From Nocardioides sp. zg-1228 (lineage in GTDB: Bacteria > Actinomycetota > Actinomycetes > Propionibacteriales > Nocardioidaceae), in NCBI RefSeq assembly GCF_017086465.1, contig NZ_CP070961.1, positions 1,612,001 to 1,676,000 on the forward strand: a DNA stretch of 64,000 bases. The letters are read 5' to 3'. Positions 24,802 to 33,813 of the stretch are shown here, piece after piece. The notes under the pieces are model-generated. The model did not search any database and was not told the origin of the DNA. It saw nothing but the letters and a program-made list of their open reading frames with translations. The position numbers were made by a program, and so were the translations under genes. How positions within the stretch are numbered: position 1 is the first letter of the stretch; the number at the start of each line of letters is the position of its first letter.

Positions 24802-26445
24802 ATGGACAACAAGTCGTTCGACATCGTGGTCGTTGGGACGGGAACAGGGATGCTCGCCGCGCTGGCGGCGGCCGAGGCAGGCATGTCGGTGCTGCTCGTG
24901 GAGAAGTCGGAGTATGTGGGCGGGTCGACTGCCCTGTCGGGGGGTGGTTTCTGGGTGCCGTGCAACTCGATGCTGGCCGAGGCCGGAGCGCCGGACTCGA
25001 TGTCTCAGGCGACTGAGTACCTCACTGCGGTCACGGGCGGGGAAGCACCCGAAGCGCGCTGGAAGTCGTTCCTGTCTCATGGGGCCGAGGCGGTGAATGC
25101 GTTGCGCCGCTTGACGCCGCTGAAGTTCGGCCACATGGCCAACTACGCCGACTACTTCCCGGAGCTCCCGGGAGGGTCGGCCGTCGGGCGGGCCATGGAG
25201 CCAAAACCCTTCAACGCCCGCAAGCTGGGTACCGACCGTGACAAGTTGCGTCCGCCCGCGCTGGAAGCGCCGTTCCCGATGCCGGTGACCGGCAGCAGTT
25301 ACAAGTGGCTCAACCTGGTCGCCCGGACCCCGCGCGGCATCGCCGTCGCGGCGCGCCTACTGGGCATGGGCGTCGGCGGCCTGGCCATTCGCCGGGAGTA
25401 CATCGCCGGTGGCGGTGCTTTGGCCGCAGGGCTGTACGCCGGGGTCCGGGACCGGAACATCCCGGTGTGGCTTGACTCGCCCCTGAAGGAGCTGCTCGTC
25501 GAGGACGACCGCGTCGTCGGCGTGGTGGTGCATCGTGACGGCAAGGACATCAGTGTCCGGGCGAAGCGCGGCGTGATCCTGTCGGCGGGCGGTTTCGACC
25601 GCAATGAGGCGATGCGACACGCGTACCAGTCCGAGAAGCTCGACACCGACTGGGCGTTGGGCAACCCGGCGAACACCGGCGACGCGATCACCATCGCCGC
25701 CCAGGATGTGGGCGCGGACCTGGCCTTCATGGAGGAGGCCTGGTGGTTCCCGGCGGTGCCGATTCCCGGCCCCATGCCCGGCACGCTGCTGGCCGAGCGT
25801 TCACTGCCGGGCCAGATCATCGTCAACCAGGCCGGCGAGCGCTTCATGAATGAGGCCGTCAACTACATGTCGGCCGGCAAGGAACTGCTCCGCCAGGATC
25901 TGCCGGTGTGGATGGTCTTCGACCAGCGCTACCGCAACCGGTACGTCTTCGGCGGCTCGATCTTCCCGCGCCAGTCCTTCCCGCAGGAGTGGTACGACGC
26001 CGGCGTTGTCAAGAAGGCCGACTCATTGGAGAAATTGGCCGCGGAGATGGGCATGCCGGCGCTGCCTCAGAGCGTCCAACGCTTCAATACCCTGTGTGCC
26101 ACGGGGCACGATGACGACTTCGGCCGCGGCGACAGCGCCTATGACCGCTACTACGGCGACCCCGCCGTCAAGCCGAACCCGTGCCTGGGTCCGATCGACC
26201 AGGGCCCGTTCTACGCGGTCAAGGTCGTCCCTGGCGACCTGGGCACCTGCGGCGGCGTGAAGGCCGACGAGTTCGCCCGCGCCCTGCGCCCAGACGGATC
26301 GGTCATCGAGGGCCTGTACGCCGCTGGTAACGCGGCCGGCAACGCCTTCGGCCGGGTCTACCCCGGACCGGGTGCGACGATCGCCCAAGGTCTGGTGTTT
26401 GGCTACATCGCTGCAAACCACGCCGCCGGGCGGCTCTCGGACTGA
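24802..26445 (+). CDS. FAD-binding dehydrogenase, 3-ketosteroid delta-1-dehydrogenase-like
   Basis: The 547-residue protein starts with an FAD fold (IVVVGTGTGMLAALAAAEAG) and GGSTALSGGGFWVP. It ends with the KstD/FRD pattern FYAVKVVPGDLGT, CGG, then LYAAGNAAGNAFGRVYPGPG. KstD enzymes introduce a C1-C2 double bond into the A-ring of 3-ketosteroids. The usual GTKGG reads GTCGG here. GGAG precedes the ATG. No other steroid-catabolic genes are adjacent, so the true substrate may be another cyclic ketone. Confidence 0.85.
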   Translation: MDNKSFDIVVVGTGTGMLAALAAAEAGMSVLLVEKSEYVGGSTALSGGGFWVPCNSMLAEAGAPDSMSQATEYLTAVTGGEAPEARWKSFLSHGAEAVNALRRLTPLKFGHMANYADYFPELPGGSAVGRAMEPKPFNARKLGTDRDKLRPPALEAPFPMPVTGSSYKWLNLVARTPRGIAVAARLLGMGVGGLAIRREYIAGGGALAAGLYAGVRDRNIPVWLDSPLKELLVEDDRVVGVVVHRDGKDISVRAKRGVILSAGGFDRNEAMRHAYQSEKLDTDWALGNPANTGDAITIAAQDVGADLAFMEEAWWFPAVPIPGPMPGTLLAERSLPGQIIVNQAGERFMNEAVNYMSAGKELLRQDLPVWMVFDQRYRNRYVFGGSIFPRQSFPQEWYDAGVVKKADSLEKLAAEMGMPALPQSVQRFNTLCATGHDDDFGRGDSAYDRYYGDPAVKPNPCLGPIDQGPFYAVKVVPGDLGTCGGVKADEFARALRPDGSVIEGLYAAGNAAGNAFGRVYPGPGATIAQGLVFGYIAANHAAGRLSD

Positions 26446-26470
26446 CGCCGGGATGCTGTTGTGGCCGAAG

Positions 26471-26512
26471 TCGCCGCCGCTGTTCAGATCGCGAGCTGAG
26501 CAGCGGCGGCGA
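26471..26512 (+). terminator. 17-bp hairpin after the KstD-like gene
   Basis: Arms 26471-26487 and 26496-26512 pair with one T-G wobble and an 8-base loop, 26 bases after the stop. Confidence 0.7.
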
Positions 26513-26833
26513 ATCGGGGCCGGTCGGATAGAGGCTGGGATGATGTAGGTCGTATCGAGGTTCATGGCCGAGCGAGCCGGAGCGAACGACACCGTGGAGC
26601 TCGCCGGAGTTTCCCACGCATTCACCGCGTCCGAGCCGGCAGGCCATTGCCTACTCCATCCGCGTCGCCGTCAAGCACCTGACCCAGAGCGAGAAGCACC
26701 GCCGCCGATCTTGGTCGCGGGCGAACGAAGGGAACAGGTCCATGGCCGAGCTCAAGGTCATGGTCAAGGCCCGCGGGTCACGGCCGAAGGACCTGCCTGG
26801 TGGCAGGCCGGTAGTGGCGGACCGGGCCCTTGG
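26513..26833. other. Gene-free 321 bases before phage capsid fragment
   Basis: Reading frames change repeatedly and no domain is recognisable. It probably contains eroded phage sequence upstream of the capsid piece. Confidence 0.4.
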
Positions 26834-27340
26834 TCGGGAAGCATCAACCCGCTGCGGCAGGTCGCCCGGGTGGTGCAGACCGCGACCGAGGGCTGGACGG
26901 GCATCACGTCGGCCGGCGCGACCGCGGAGTGGAAGGCCGAGGCCGCCCAAGCCGCGGACGAATCCCCGACGATCGACGACCAGCCGATCCCGGTGCACTT
27001 CGGTGACGTGTTCGTGCCCTACAGCTTCGAAGTCGGCATGGACCCGGCCCGGTTCACCGAAGAGCTGTCAGCCGTCCTGCGAGACGCCGCCGACCAGCTG
27101 CAGGCGACCGCGTCCACCGGGTCCGGCACTGGCCAGCCCAAGGGCTTCTTGACGGCCCTGACGGGCACGAGCTCGGAGGTCAACGCGGCCGCGGACGACA
27201 TCTTCGCCAGGGGCGACGTGTACAACCTGCAGAACCAGTTGCCGGCTCGGTTCCAGGCCAACGCCGCGCACCGGGCGGGTTGGGCAGAGTCGTTTTCCCG
27301 TGGCGAGGTCGAGAACGGCCTGTGGGAGTCCCTCGATTAG
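26834..27340 (+). pseudogene. Fragment of an HK97-type phage major capsid protein
   Basis: Codons from 26834 read INPLRQVARVVQTATEGW, then TSAGATAEWKAEAAQA, IPVHFGDVFVPYSFEVGMD and VYNLQNQLPARFQANA. These are the conserved central segments of tailed-phage major capsid proteins. The N-terminal delta domain is missing. The C-terminal part of the fold (beyond about 27270) is replaced by an unrelated tail ending at 27340. The sequence continuous with it upstream is not capsid-like. No portal, terminase or integrase remains nearby. Confidence 0.75.
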
Positions 27341-27471
27341 ACCCGCTTCTGTCCTCGAGTCGTGATGTCGCCCAGACGCAGGGAACCACCGGTACAGACG
27401 GCGATAAGACGCAATCGTCGCGGGAGATCCGCAAGTCCATGACCCCCGCCCGCTGGGCCCAACCCAGGGCA

Positions 27472-28110
27472 TCAGCGTTGGCGCGCTCCGCCTTGGGTCG
27501 CGCGGCGACGCAGTTGGAGACCTGCGCCCAGCAGCGCAGCAACCCCGATGATGCCGGCGGTGCTGATGGTCCACCGCGAGATGGCCGGCTGTGCAGGCTC
27601 ATCGTCATCGGTGGCTCCAGCCACACCTCCCGACGCCGCTGCTGCATCGTCCATCCCGACCGCGGGTTGCGCGGGTGCTCCTGTCAGCCGTTCGACGGCG
27701 TTCACCCGTCCAGGCGTAGCAGGCGCCGTGCCGCCACAAAGGCTCGCAGTCCGGCCCGAGCCATCCGTGCTCACGAAAACTAGGTAGCGACGGTCGACAA
27801 CCATTCCCTCCAGACCGCACGAAGCACCGGATATGGGTGACTCGAACACGGTGGTAGAGGCGACATCGCCTTGATAGACCGCGTCGACTGCCACGGTGTA
27901 GGTGATCTGGTCGGCGCTGCTCATGACGTCGTGCTCCGGTGGGTCCGCCATGCTGACCAGGGTGCCCGCGAAGATCTCGTCAGCACCTTCCACGAAGTCA
28001 GCGGTGTGCTGGTACGCACATGAACACGCGTACGCCGGCCCTGGGCCCACAGGCACCAGCATGGCCGCGAAGACGAACACAGGCAGCAGGACCAACCTGA
28101 GTAGGCGCAT
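27472..28110 (-). CDS. Secreted, membrane-anchored protein with N-terminal CSC motif
   Basis: A 212-residue protein with an N-terminal signal peptide (LLRLVLLPVFVFAAMLVPVG). It is followed at the predicted mature end by ACSCAYQHTADFVEGADEIF and FAGTLVS, a pattern seen in NTR/TIMP-like bacterial proteins. Further cysteines (SCGLEG, SLCGG) could form disulfides. A C-terminal helix (IIGVAALLGAGLQL) plus arginines anchors it. ATG 28110 was chosen because the signal peptide begins there. Role unknown. Confidence 0.7.
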   Translation of the reverse strand: MRLLRLVLLPVFVFAAMLVPVGPGPAYACSCAYQHTADFVEGADEIFAGTLVSMADPPEHDVMSSADQITYTVAVDAVYQGDVASTTVFESPISGASCGLEGMVVDRRYLVFVSTDGSGRTASLCGGTAPATPGRVNAVERLTGAPAQPAVGMDDAAAASGGVAGATDDDEPAQPAISRWTISTAGIIGVAALLGAGLQLRRRATQGGARQR

Positions 28111-28419
28111 GACCTTGTGACGACGATATCGCGGCGGCGGCTCCGAGCATCTTCGCAAGGAACTGCCGCCGAGAACGTGGTCGCGGTGGCTCGGCAGACG
28201 GGAGGCCCAGATCGAAGCCGCCGAAGGCATTGAGACCTGCCTTATGTCATCCGGACATCGCATGACCGGGGTGTTTGCGAGGGCGCCGTCAGGCGGCAGA
28301 GTGACGCCACTGTCGCGGCCGATCCAGGCGAGGTGGTCCACGCGTGTGAGGAGCGGAGCCGTTGCTCGCGCAATGCCGACCTAGTCTGAGTGAAGTTGTC
28401 CGTGCCAAGGAGGATTCCC
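28111..28419. other. Divergent intergenic region, 309 bases
   Basis: Upstream region of both the secreted protein and the zinc-ribbon protein. I see no strong palindrome, RNA or small gene. Confidence 0.5.
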
Positions 28420-28710
28420 ATGAAGTGCCCCAACGATTCAACGACTCTGGTCATGAGCGAGCGCGCCAGCGTGGAGATCGACTACTGCCCGGAATGCCGG
28501 GGCGTATGGCTCGACCGTGGTGAGCTCGACAAGATCCTCGAACGTGCGGAGGCGGAGGCGTCGCGTTCCGCCGTACCCCCCGCCGCACCGGCCCGCGATG
28601 TGCAGAACCCCACGCGAGCCACCTCCGACGATCGTGACCGTCGCTCGGAGGGGTCCAGCGGGTACCGCGGCAAGAAGAAGGAGCATTGGCTGGGCGAGCT
28701 GTTTGGCTGA
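28420..28710 (+). CDS. TFIIB-type zinc-ribbon (zf-TFIIB) protein
   Basis: A 96-residue protein with the zf-TFIIB family pattern: MKCPND, LVMSER, DYCPECRGVWLDRGELDKIL (Cys3, Cys23, Cys26). The middle is disordered and charged, and the tail KKKEHWLGELFG is typical of the family. AAGGAGG precedes the ATG. Function is unknown; the ribbon suggests nucleic-acid or protein binding. It is monocistronic. Confidence 0.85.
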   Translation: MKCPNDSTTLVMSERASVEIDYCPECRGVWLDRGELDKILERAEAEASRSAVPPAAPARDVQNPTRATSDDRDRRSEGSSGYRGKKKEHWLGELFG

Positions 28711-29024
28711 GCTCCCCAGCGAGTGGATTCGGTGCCGGGACCCTTCGACAGGTAGTGGTCCGCCCATCAGATCCGGATGTTCTCCCGGCGCCGACACGCG
28801 GCGGAAGGACGCGGGTCTACCCCTCGCCTCCAAAACGGCGCAAGTCGTTCGACGAGAGCGACTCGGCGGGCGCACACGGCCGCCCTGCGCCCAGTCGGAC
28901 CTGGGTGTTGTGCTGATGTCACGACCTGGGGCCGTCATATTGAGCGGGTGGATAAACAGGATGACAGGAGTGGCAGCAGCCAGGCGGCCAGCAGTGGAGG
29001 GACTTCGTCGGTGACCCTGCGCAA
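28711..29024. other. Intergenic 314 bases with possible 29-codon frame
   Basis: A GTG at 28948 follows an AT-rich tcatatt box and opens a 29-codon frame (VDKQDDRSGSSQAASSGGTS and on) whose stop at 29035-29037 overlaps the start of the next gene. It could be a coupled leader peptide. Otherwise nothing recognisable. Confidence 0.35.
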
Positions 29025-29777
29025 GTGGCCGTTCTGATTGAGAGGCATCTCGACCTCGCGGAGTTTCATCACAAGCTTGCCATTGCGCGCGGGGATCGAA
29101 CGCCGGGCAACCTGTACGACCTCGATCGGGCGTGGTGCGCCCGCACCGCAGACATCGACAGCATCTTGCCCGCGTTCGTTAGCGCCGGCCTCCTAGAGGC
29201 CGCACGGCACCATCTGCGCGGCATGGCGGCACTGCTGCCGTTGGACGGGATCGACATTGCGTTGAGCGCGCTTGCTCGAGGTTGCTGCGAGGCGAGTGCC
29301 CGAGCTGTGGCCGTCCTTGACCCCGATGTAGAACCGCAGACGCGAGCTTCCCGCGCCCTCAACGACGCGTTGCATTCTCTGCGCCGCGACAGCGTCGCGA
29401 TTAGGGGTGACAACAAGGGGGCACTCCTGTCTACGGCGAGACGTTTGGACATCCCTGCGCAGTTCGACAAGTCCGGGCATGTGCGCCAGTTCGGCGACGA
29501 GCCACGGCCATCGATGACCTCACTGACGCGCGAATACCTCACCTCTGAAGTCAATCTGCTCGCCGAAGCCTTCGAGCCGTTCTGGCGTCTGCTCAATGGT
29601 GCGGCGCACGGCGGGCTCGATGCAGGGCTTGGCCTTGGGTTCGGCGGCGGGAACAAGGGTTTCGCCGGATTGAGGATCAGCGCGGGGCTAATGTCAATGA
29701 CGGCGTGCGGGGTAGCTCACGAGCGCGCATTGAACTACCAGGGGCTGCCCGGGCTGTCGACAGCTCTGCCCCAATAA
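29025..29777 (+). CDS. Hypothetical protein, 250 residues
   Basis: I do not recognise the family. The sequence is soluble and mainly helical (ILPAFVSAGLLEAARHHLRG, then LTREYLTSEVNLLAEAFEPF). A Gly-rich segment near the C terminus (GAAHGGLDAGLGLGFGGGNK) and a His in that segment recall HEPN-like or AbiV-type toxin/immunity proteins only loosely. The start is a GTG overlapping an upstream short frame; no ribosome site is clear. It sits in the island between the zinc-ribbon gene and the DUF4287 gene. Confidence 0.6.
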   Translation: MAVLIERHLDLAEFHHKLAIARGDRTPGNLYDLDRAWCARTADIDSILPAFVSAGLLEAARHHLRGMAALLPLDGIDIALSALARGCCEASARAVAVLDPDVEPQTRASRALNDALHSLRRDSVAIRGDNKGALLSTARRLDIPAQFDKSGHVRQFGDEPRPSMTSLTREYLTSEVNLLAEAFEPFWRLLNGAAHGGLDAGLGLGFGGGNKGFAGLRISAGLMSMTACGVAHERALNYQGLPGLSTALPQ

Positions 29778-29874
29778 TGAAGAAGCTACCTCGGACGGCC
29801 TCGCATCCGCCGGGTGCGGTAGTCGCGGCGCAATGACGCGCCCGACGGCGCGTGCGCCGAGCCGACGACTCCCG

Positions 29875-30156
29875 TCAGCGGCGGTCGACGCCGTCCAAAC
29901 GCAGCTGGGTGGAGGCATCGGAGTGGGTGGTGCCGCTGTTGACGTGCTTGTCACTGATCGTCGCTCCATTCTTGAGTACGCCAAACAGCGCCATCGCATG
30001 TCCCCGGCCGACGTCGTAGTCGTCCTTGAGCCACGCCGCGAAATCGCCCGCCTTGCTCTGCGGAGTGAACCCGCGCGCAGCGGCCTCCCTCAACAGCTCC
30101 TCGGGCGTCTTGCGGGTCTTCTTCTCGATAGCGTCGAGGTAAGCCTGGTAGCTCAT
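29875..30156 (-). CDS. DUF4287 domain protein
   Basis: A 93-residue soluble protein with the DUF4287 pattern SYQAYLDAIEKKTRKTPEEL, then SKAGDFAAWLKDDYDVGRGH and AMALFGVLK. The remaining 25 residues are polar. AAAGGGA precedes the ATG at 30156. The family is widespread in actinobacteria and proteobacteria and has no established function. Confidence 0.82.
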   Translation of the reverse strand: MSYQAYLDAIEKKTRKTPEELLREAAARGFTPQSKAGDFAAWLKDDYDVGRGHAMALFGVLKNGATISDKHVNSGTTHSDASTQLRLDGVDRR

Positions 30157-30393
30157 CGTGATTCCCTTTAGTCGTGTGCCATTGACGCTAGTCAAGCTGG
30201 CGCGGCACCGCTTCTCCGAAACCGCTGCGCCGGGTAGCCAAGTGGAAGCTCGCAGGTCGGCAGCGTCGAGTCCACCCGCTCATGAACGTCGACCGGTTCA
30301 TCAGATCCGCACACAGCAGCCACCACACTTTTGGCCTCCAGGCCTTGCGGCCGTGGCACCAGACTCTCGGGAAGGACGTCGCCCAGCAGGGGC

Positions 30394-31044
30394 TCAACCC
30401 TGCTGCGAGGGAGACCAGACCATGGTCTGCTGATGCACAGGCTTTCCCCGGAATCGAACACCCGGTACCAAGGGCGTCGAACCGTGCGGGACGAATCCGC
30501 ACTTCTCGAAGAACCGCGTGGCCCGCGAGTTCTCGACCAAGGTCTGCAGGTGGCAGCCAGGACTCGCGGTGTGCGTGAGCCAGCTCTGCCAAGCGGCCAT
30601 CAACTCGTTCGCAGCGCCGGTCCCGCGGGCCTCCGGCACGAGGTTGATGTGCAGGTGAGCGGGCCAGCGTTGGTCCACACTCTCACCCGACGCGACCTCC
30701 ACGCCTCGCACCTTCGCCCGGACGACGTCGAACAGGCTCCGGGCGAAGAACGGCAGCGAGCGCGGTCTGATCATCACCTTGTGCCGGATGATCGCCTGGG
30801 TCAGGCGTTCGTCCTCCCCGGGCAGGAGGGCAGTGTCCGGACAGCCAGTGAGGTAGCCGACCAGGTCGCCATCGGCTTCGGCGAGGAAGAGGGTGTCGGG
30901 GCAGTGCTCGATGTAGGGGTCGAGGTATGCCATTCGCTCAGACGGCAAGTGCTTCCACAGGTCGCCACTCGGCGAGTCTGCGCCCACGCGGGCAAACAGG
31001 TCGACCAGCGCGCCCTGGTCTGCAGGTGTGTAGGTCCTGACCAT
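30394..31044 (-). CDS. GNAT-family N-acetyltransferase
   Basis: The 216-residue protein has the GNAT fold: TLFLAEADGDLVGYLTG for the central strands, HINLVPEARGTGAANELM as the acetyl-CoA-binding Q/RxxGxG/A loop, and ENSRATRFFEKCGFVPHG at the end. AGGAG lies just before the ATG at 31044. The acceptor is unknown. It may be co-oriented with DUF4287 but 237 bases separate them. Confidence 0.85.
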   Translation of the reverse strand: MVRTYTPADQGALVDLFARVGADSPSGDLWKHLPSERMAYLDPYIEHCPDTLFLAEADGDLVGYLTGCPDTALLPGEDERLTQAIIRHKVMIRPRSLPFFARSLFDVVRAKVRGVEVASGESVDQRWPAHLHINLVPEARGTGAANELMAAWQSWLTHTASPGCHLQTLVENSRATRFFEKCGFVPHGSTPLVPGVRFRGKPVHQQTMVWSPSQQG

Positions 31045-31500
31045 GGCACTCCTAGATCTAGATCGCGGGTCTCGAGGCCCCGGCCGCGGGCGAAGGTTTG
31101 CCACAGACCTGACCGAAGATAGGCGAGAGGAACGAAGACTACGGCGGTCGGGCCAGTCCCTGGCGCCGGTGCCCGCGAGCTGCCGACTCGACCTCAGACC
31201 CACTCCCAAACAGGACCGACAAGAGTGTGGCGTATAGGACTGGCCCAGCGGTCCGGGAACGAACGCGGCGCAATGACGCGAGTTCCTGGACGGGGAGGGG
31301 CGGCAGGTCTGCGCGTTGCGCCGCCGCACCTGCGAACCGTCTTCCCCGACAAAGGGTCGCGACCGAGTCTGCGCGACTTCATACGGGTGTCGCTGCGCCG
31401 CCCGTACCCGGACCCCGTGCGGATCGGAGGGGGTTCGCGAAATGTGCCGAATCCGCCCCGTGTTGGTTATCCCAAGGGGCGGATTCGACTCAAGGAATTG
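31045..31500. other. Gene-free 456 bases
   Basis: No supported gene. It contains the terminator at 31449-31486. Reading frames on both strands lack starts with ribosome sites and have no domain. Confidence 0.5.
31449..31486 (-). terminator. 11-bp perfect hairpin after the secreted hypothetical gene
   Basis: gaatccgcccc (31449-31459) pairs with 31476-31486 across a 16-base loop, 15 bases past the minus-strand stop at 31501. Confidence 0.65.
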
Positions 31501-32475
31501 CTAGTCCGTCTGGGTAGTTCCCCACCACGCGACACCCGCCTGATCCTTCTTCAACAGATCAACAGGGGGTGGCGCTTCGAGGTCTACCCGCAACATCGTC
31601 GCGACCTCTTCGGGGTTGTTCTCATTGGCGGCCAGCGCGTATACCCTGCTGTTCGGATCGACGTTCGGGGATTCCACCGAAACGTCACGGCGAAGCCCGA
31701 TCAAGCCGTCGTAGCCGGGATAGGTGTAGATGATCTCAACGGTATTGGGATCCGATTGCCGCAACTCCACGAGGGTAGGTGTGAGGCCGTACGTCAGTTT
31801 CCGAACCTGGGCTTCCAACCGAGCCAGTACGGCTGTCGCCCGGCCGCCCTTCGCAGCGCCCATCACGGCCGGCACGTGGACTGATTCAGGCGCTGGATCC
31901 AGCGCGGGTGCCGGCTGGCTCGTCACGCGTGACGCTTCCTGATCGTCCTTTCCCACAGCGAGCCCTCCTCGGCGCATTTCAACTCGTGAGCCACCAATGA
32001 CTTGGTTCACCCAGGCGGGGCAAGGACCCATGTATCCCTCACAGTAGAGGGTGATCAGTCCCTTGCGCTCTCCGTTGAACTGAGCGCGTTGGTTGATGGC
32101 TCGAGTGATTACGGAGTCTACCTCCTCCCACTGGCCGTTCTGGTACACCTCGTAGACGAGCTTCGACCGATAAATCCACGTAGTGGACCCGGGGACGTCC
32201 GGGGTGCCGCACGAGTCCGTCATCGTGCCGCGCCATACGTTCATCGCGGTCACGCCGTGCTTGAAGTACATCTTGCTCCAGCCCCACCCGCGATCGTCGC
32301 CAAAGCTGTAGTAGCCGTACCGAATCGGATTCATTTTCCCGCACGGATCCTCGGCACGTCCGACGACCGTCCAGTCTCCCGCCATGTCCTCCGCACTACT
32401 TGAAGTTGCAGGTAGGAAAGTGGCTACGCAGGCGATCGCAATAGCAGCGATGCCTCTCCAACCCCGAGATGTCAT
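31501..32475 (-). CDS. Secreted hypothetical protein, lower-G+C island gene
   Basis: A 324-residue protein with a clear Sec signal (GIAAIAIACVATFLPATSSS then AE). The mature part has Cys pairs (DPCGKM, DSCGTP, LYCEGYMGPCPAW) and several aromatic strands (YGYYSFGDDRGWGWSKMYF). A Pro/Ala-rich linker near residue 185 leads to a C-terminal domain. I recognise no family. GGGAGGAAG precedes the ATG. Base composition is visibly lower in G+C than surrounding core genes, consistent with transfer. It is the outermost gene of the low-G+C block that also holds the ATPase and nuclease. Confidence 0.7.
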   Translation of the reverse strand: MTSRGWRGIAAIAIACVATFLPATSSSAEDMAGDWTVVGRAEDPCGKMNPIRYGYYSFGDDRGWGWSKMYFKHGVTAMNVWRGTMTDSCGTPDVPGSTTWIYRSKLVYEVYQNGQWEEVDSVITRAINQRAQFNGERKGLITLYCEGYMGPCPAWVNQVIGGSRVEMRRGGLAVGKDDQEASRVTSQPAPALDPAPESVHVPAVMGAAKGGRATAVLARLEAQVRKLTYGLTPTLVELRQSDPNTVEIIYTYPGYDGLIGLRRDVSVESPNVDPNSRVYALAANENNPEEVATMLRVDLEAPPPVDLLKKDQAGVAWWGTTQTD

Positions 32476-33042
32476 TCTTCCTCCCGAAAAAAGGTATGTC
32501 CGAACTGGACACGCCGATCGTGTTGGGCGATCGAGGCACCGTCAATGGCCCGAACTGGCGATTGACAAGTTGCTGTCATACGGATTCGGGTCCGATTCCA
32601 GCGCCCGCGCGATGTCGAGGTAGGCGGACTGCAGCGTTCATGGGACCCCATTGTTTGTGCTGGTGGCGTGGGCGCAGTTGGCCCTTGATGCCGGCGGACC
32701 GGCCAAACGGATATGGGAGCACGCCGACGATTGCGTCCAGTTCACTCGACCGATCGCGGCCGCGACGGCCCGCTGGAAGCGAGCGTGGTTTGCACGTGTC
32801 CAAGTTGCTCGTGCGGGCGCACGGGGTGTCTGCCAATGTCCGCTTGCGGAACCACGATGTAGCTCGCTCCGCCTTGTGAGCGCCGGCGACCATGGCTAGG
32901 GGTCATTGGGGGCCGCATGGCGGCCGTCCAGTCTGAGCTGCGCCGTCAGGCGGCGGAATGGGCTAGATCGGGCTACCAACCATTGGGGCAGCAGGCCCAC
33001 CAGCGGCAGAGACTAGTTCGGCCAACTCTCGTGCAACCGGTT
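32476..33042. other. Gene-free 567 bases in low-G+C block
   Basis: There is no frame with a credible start and domain. One plus-strand frame (32651-32899) has no ribosome site and no recognisable sequence. The stretch probably holds the promoter of the secreted protein and degraded sequence. Confidence 0.5.
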
Positions 33043-33627
33043 CTACCCCCACTGAAAGGCTAGGGCCTCGCGGAGCGTCGGCGTACGGATCGGTTTCGCG
33101 GCCACTCGTCTGCCGATGCCCCCAGGGCCGCAGTCTTGGTAGGTCAATTGCTTCCAAGGCCCGCCGTCGCCTAGTTTCATCTGACTTTGACCGCTCAGGC
33201 CGAAGGCCACGATCATCAAGGCTTCAACACCGTCGATCGCGCTCTGGCTGCCGACTGCATTGGACGCATCGTCGGCGGCGGGCCGCCGCCAGCAATCGTG
33301 TTCAGGCCAGTTCTCTACTGAGTCGAAGGCGAACCACGAAAACCTAACCCAGCGCTTGGACTTATCCCTGTGATGAGCGGACAAGCGGTTTCCGAAACCT
33401 TGGTTGCCTCGCGCTCTGCCAACGTAGGTCGGTCCATAATCATTGTAAAGAACGTAGGTGCCGCGCGCTCTCCGGAAGTCGCAGATCTCAAGTCGCGGTC
33501 GTCGGTCCCCTCCATATCCGAGCATTTGGTAAGTGGTTCCGCGACCCGCGTTCCAGTCGATCTCGTGCCGGTCCCAGAAGAGTCCGTGAGCACCGACCAG
33601 CGGCCTACTCTTTGATCCCCGTGTCAT
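33043..33627 (-). CDS. GIY-YIG nuclease-family protein
   Basis: A 194-residue protein with a GIY-YIG core: GTYVLYN (56-62), TYVGRARG (67-74, with the catalytic-type Arg71) and NRLSAHHRD. A Glu135 in IDGVEALMIV matches the metal-binding glutamate helix. An N-terminal segment (GLFWDRHEIDWNAGRG) precedes the core. The domain cleaves DNA or RNA in one strand per active site. It lies 186 bases downstream of an AAA-type ATPase on the same strand in a low-G+C block. A restriction or anti-phage role is inferred from domain and context only. Confidence 0.75.
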   Translation of the reverse strand: MTRGSKSRPLVGAHGLFWDRHEIDWNAGRGTTYQMLGYGGDRRPRLEICDFRRARGTYVLYNDYGPTYVGRARGNQGFGNRLSAHHRDKSKRWVRFSWFAFDSVENWPEHDCWRRPAADDASNAVGSQSAIDGVEALMIVAFGLSGQSQMKLGDGGPWKQLTYQDCGPGGIGRRVAAKPIRTPTLREALAFQWG

Positions 33628-33813
33628 GGCGACACCGTACGAGGACGCGACTCACGTTGCTACCGATAAGCCAGGTTGTCTCGCGCAGCCCTCAGGCGGC
33701 GACGAACTCATCGCGCAGAGCCGTGGACCGGAGGCTAACGCTCATTGTGCATCCGGACGTTCTGTCCATTTGCACGGGAGGAGCCGCCAACCCCCAGGCG
33801 CGCTGTATGGGGG

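Noticed and set aside
26564..27340. Intact 258-residue gene
   Set aside because: Only the part from about 26834 resembles a protein family (phage capsid); the N-terminal third is unrelated sequence and the fold is truncated at the end.
32651..32899. An 82-codon plus-strand gene
   Set aside because: No ribosome site, promoter or recognisable domain.
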